From NCBI GenBank assembly GCA_014190235.1, contig BJGC01000003.1, forward strand, positions 77,272 through 111,723: a stretch of 34,452 nt of DNA. The letters are read 5' to 3'. The position numbers were made by a program, and so were the translations under genes. A model generated the notes under the pieces. That model was not told the DNA's origin and ran no database searches. It was given only the letters and a program-made list of their open reading frames with translations. This document shows, piece after piece, positions 33,632 to 34,452 of the stretch. The stretch comes from Actinomycetes bacterium (GTDB taxonomy: Bacteria > Actinomycetota > Acidimicrobiia > Acidimicrobiales > Ilumatobacteraceae). Within the stretch, counting starts at the first letter, position 1; every line of letters begins with the position of its first letter.

Positions 33632-34452
33632 TTAGATACAGAGATTGGTGATACTGCAAACACCTTCGATTGCAGAGATAAGTATGTCGCCAGAGGATAA
33701 AAACTGTGGGGGCGTGCGGGCAGCACCCACACCGCTTGGTGTCCCGGTATAAATCACGTCACCCGCAAAAAGTTCCACGATGCTAGACAAGTACGAGACC
33801 AAATAATCAACAGGGAATATGAGATCGTCAGTAGCTGAGTTCTGAACTTCTTGACTATTGAGTAGGCACGTTAAGCGCAATGCATCACGATTGAGGAGGT
33901 TTGCGGAGTCTGTTATCCATGGCCCGAACGGTGCGTATCCTTGGCGACTTTTGCCGAGATTAAACTGTGGGGGCTGCGTGGCCATTTGTAAGGCACGGTC
34001 AGAAATATCTTGACCGACGCATATTCCAGCAACGTGGTCCCATGCAGAGGCAACGCTGATATCTCGACCACCGGTGGAGATCACTACAACTAGTTCGACC
34101 TCCCAGTCAACTGCTGAGTGCTTGATGGGGATGTCTCCGTAGGGCGAATTGATTGCCGATACGAACTTGGTGAATGTAAGTGGCGATGTCGGAATTGGTG
34201 CACCAGTCTCTGTGGCATGTGTGCGGTAGTTAAGACCAATTCCAAAAAGTTGGGCAGGTCGAGGTGATGGTGCGTCGAGTGTTAGTGGATCGAAAGGTTC
34301 GCCAACGGCGGTGACGGTCTTGGCAAATTCGCGCAATTCAGCCCAACGTGCAAAAGATTGCATCGGGTCACTCGAAAAAAGACCGTTGCTCACCTGTTCT
34401 AGGTCGACGAGATGAGTGCCTTCGCCAACGACTAATTGAGCGCGACCTTGAT
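33632..34452 (-). CDS. Fumarylacetoacetate hydrolase family protein, 3' part
   Basis: The frame is open from the window edge; upstream residues read QGRAQLVVGEGTHLVDLEQ, a typical N-terminal segment of this family, so the true start is outside. The core is clear: LFGIGLNYRTHATETGAPIP, TKFVSAINSPYGDI, AVDWEVELVVVI (metal-binding Glu pair), GICVGQDISDR, LGKSRQGYAPFGPWIT, and VIYTGTPSGVGAARTP near the end. Such enzymes hydrolyse or decarboxylate 2-oxo acids (fumarylacetoacetate, acylpyruvates, 2-oxohept-3-enedioate). A GTG at 34393 was noted as an in-frame codon but is not the start. The substrate cannot be decided. Confidence 0.9.
   Translation of the reverse strand, partial: QGRAQLVVGEGTHLVDLEQVSNGLFSSDPMQSFARWAELREFAKTVTAVGEPFDPLTLDAPSPRPAQLFGIGLNYRTHATETGAPIPTSPLTFTKFVSAINSPYGDIPIKHSAVDWEVELVVVISTGGRDISVASAWDHVAGICVGQDISDRALQMATQPPQFNLGKSRQGYAPFGPWITDSANLLNRDALRLTCLLNSQEVQNSATDDLIFPVDYLVSYLSSIVELFAGDVIYTGTPSGVGAARTPPQFLSSGDILISAIEGVCSITNLCI

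Overview
The window looks like a chromosomal segment of a streamlined, roughly mid-GC actinobacterium, most plausibly an aquatic Acidimicrobiia/Ilumatobacter-type lineage. This is inferred from gene content, not from a marker phylogeny. The supporting genes are a CysO-type sulfur carrier, an actinobacterial-type HemQ, an F420-type (Ddn-like) oxidoreductase, PAC2 and UPF0182 proteins, a DUF222/13E12 HNH protein, an SCO6745-like protein, and a Lon-like PDZ protease next to UPF0182. Genes are packed tightly. Several convergent pairs overlap at their stops, no gene-free stretch exceeds 300 bp, and many genes appear to be transcribed without a 5' leader.

Layout. 1-3614: 3' part of a Cu(I) P-type ATPase, a sigma-region-4-like HTH protein, a dienelactone-hydrolase-like protein and a Crp/GlxR-type regulator. 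3637-5809: ispD, ispF, rlmB and tRNA-Thr(UGU); this resembles the actinobacterial carD-ispD-ispF-cysS-rlmB cluster but lacks carD and cysS. 5918-10765: a LytR_C-domain membrane protein, glycerate kinase, an amidase, a CysO/MoaD-like carrier ending in GGC, and an FAD oxidoreductase. 10831-12531: a CIRCE operator and groEL without groES. 12543-18311: an ATP-grasp protein, hemQ, an AlaX-type editing protein, an unknown protein, glnD and a Nudix hydrolase. 18331-24898: PAC2, SCO6745-like, GNAT, an orphan BtuF-like protein, the DUF222-HNH protein, an MBL-fold hydrolase, tag and a Ddn-like protein. 24885-31849: HEAT-repeat protein, a small membrane protein, PDZ/Lon-like protease, a DivIVA-type coiled-coil protein and UPF0182, probably a cell-envelope or cell-shape block. 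31846-34452: a coiled-coil protein, FKBP, a membrane ABM-domain protein, initiator tRNA with a terminator, and the 3' part of an FAH-family gene.

Three things stand out. The DivIVA protein at 26988-28889 carries eight perfect 15-bp repeats and ends in a Cys/His-rich segment resembling the C-terminus of phage MuF/SPP1-gp7 head proteins. The CysO-like carrier has a genetically encoded Cys after its Gly-Gly. Thirteen genes show a TANNNT-type -10 hexamer 6-7 nt upstream of the start codon, which supports leaderless transcription and helps choose starts.
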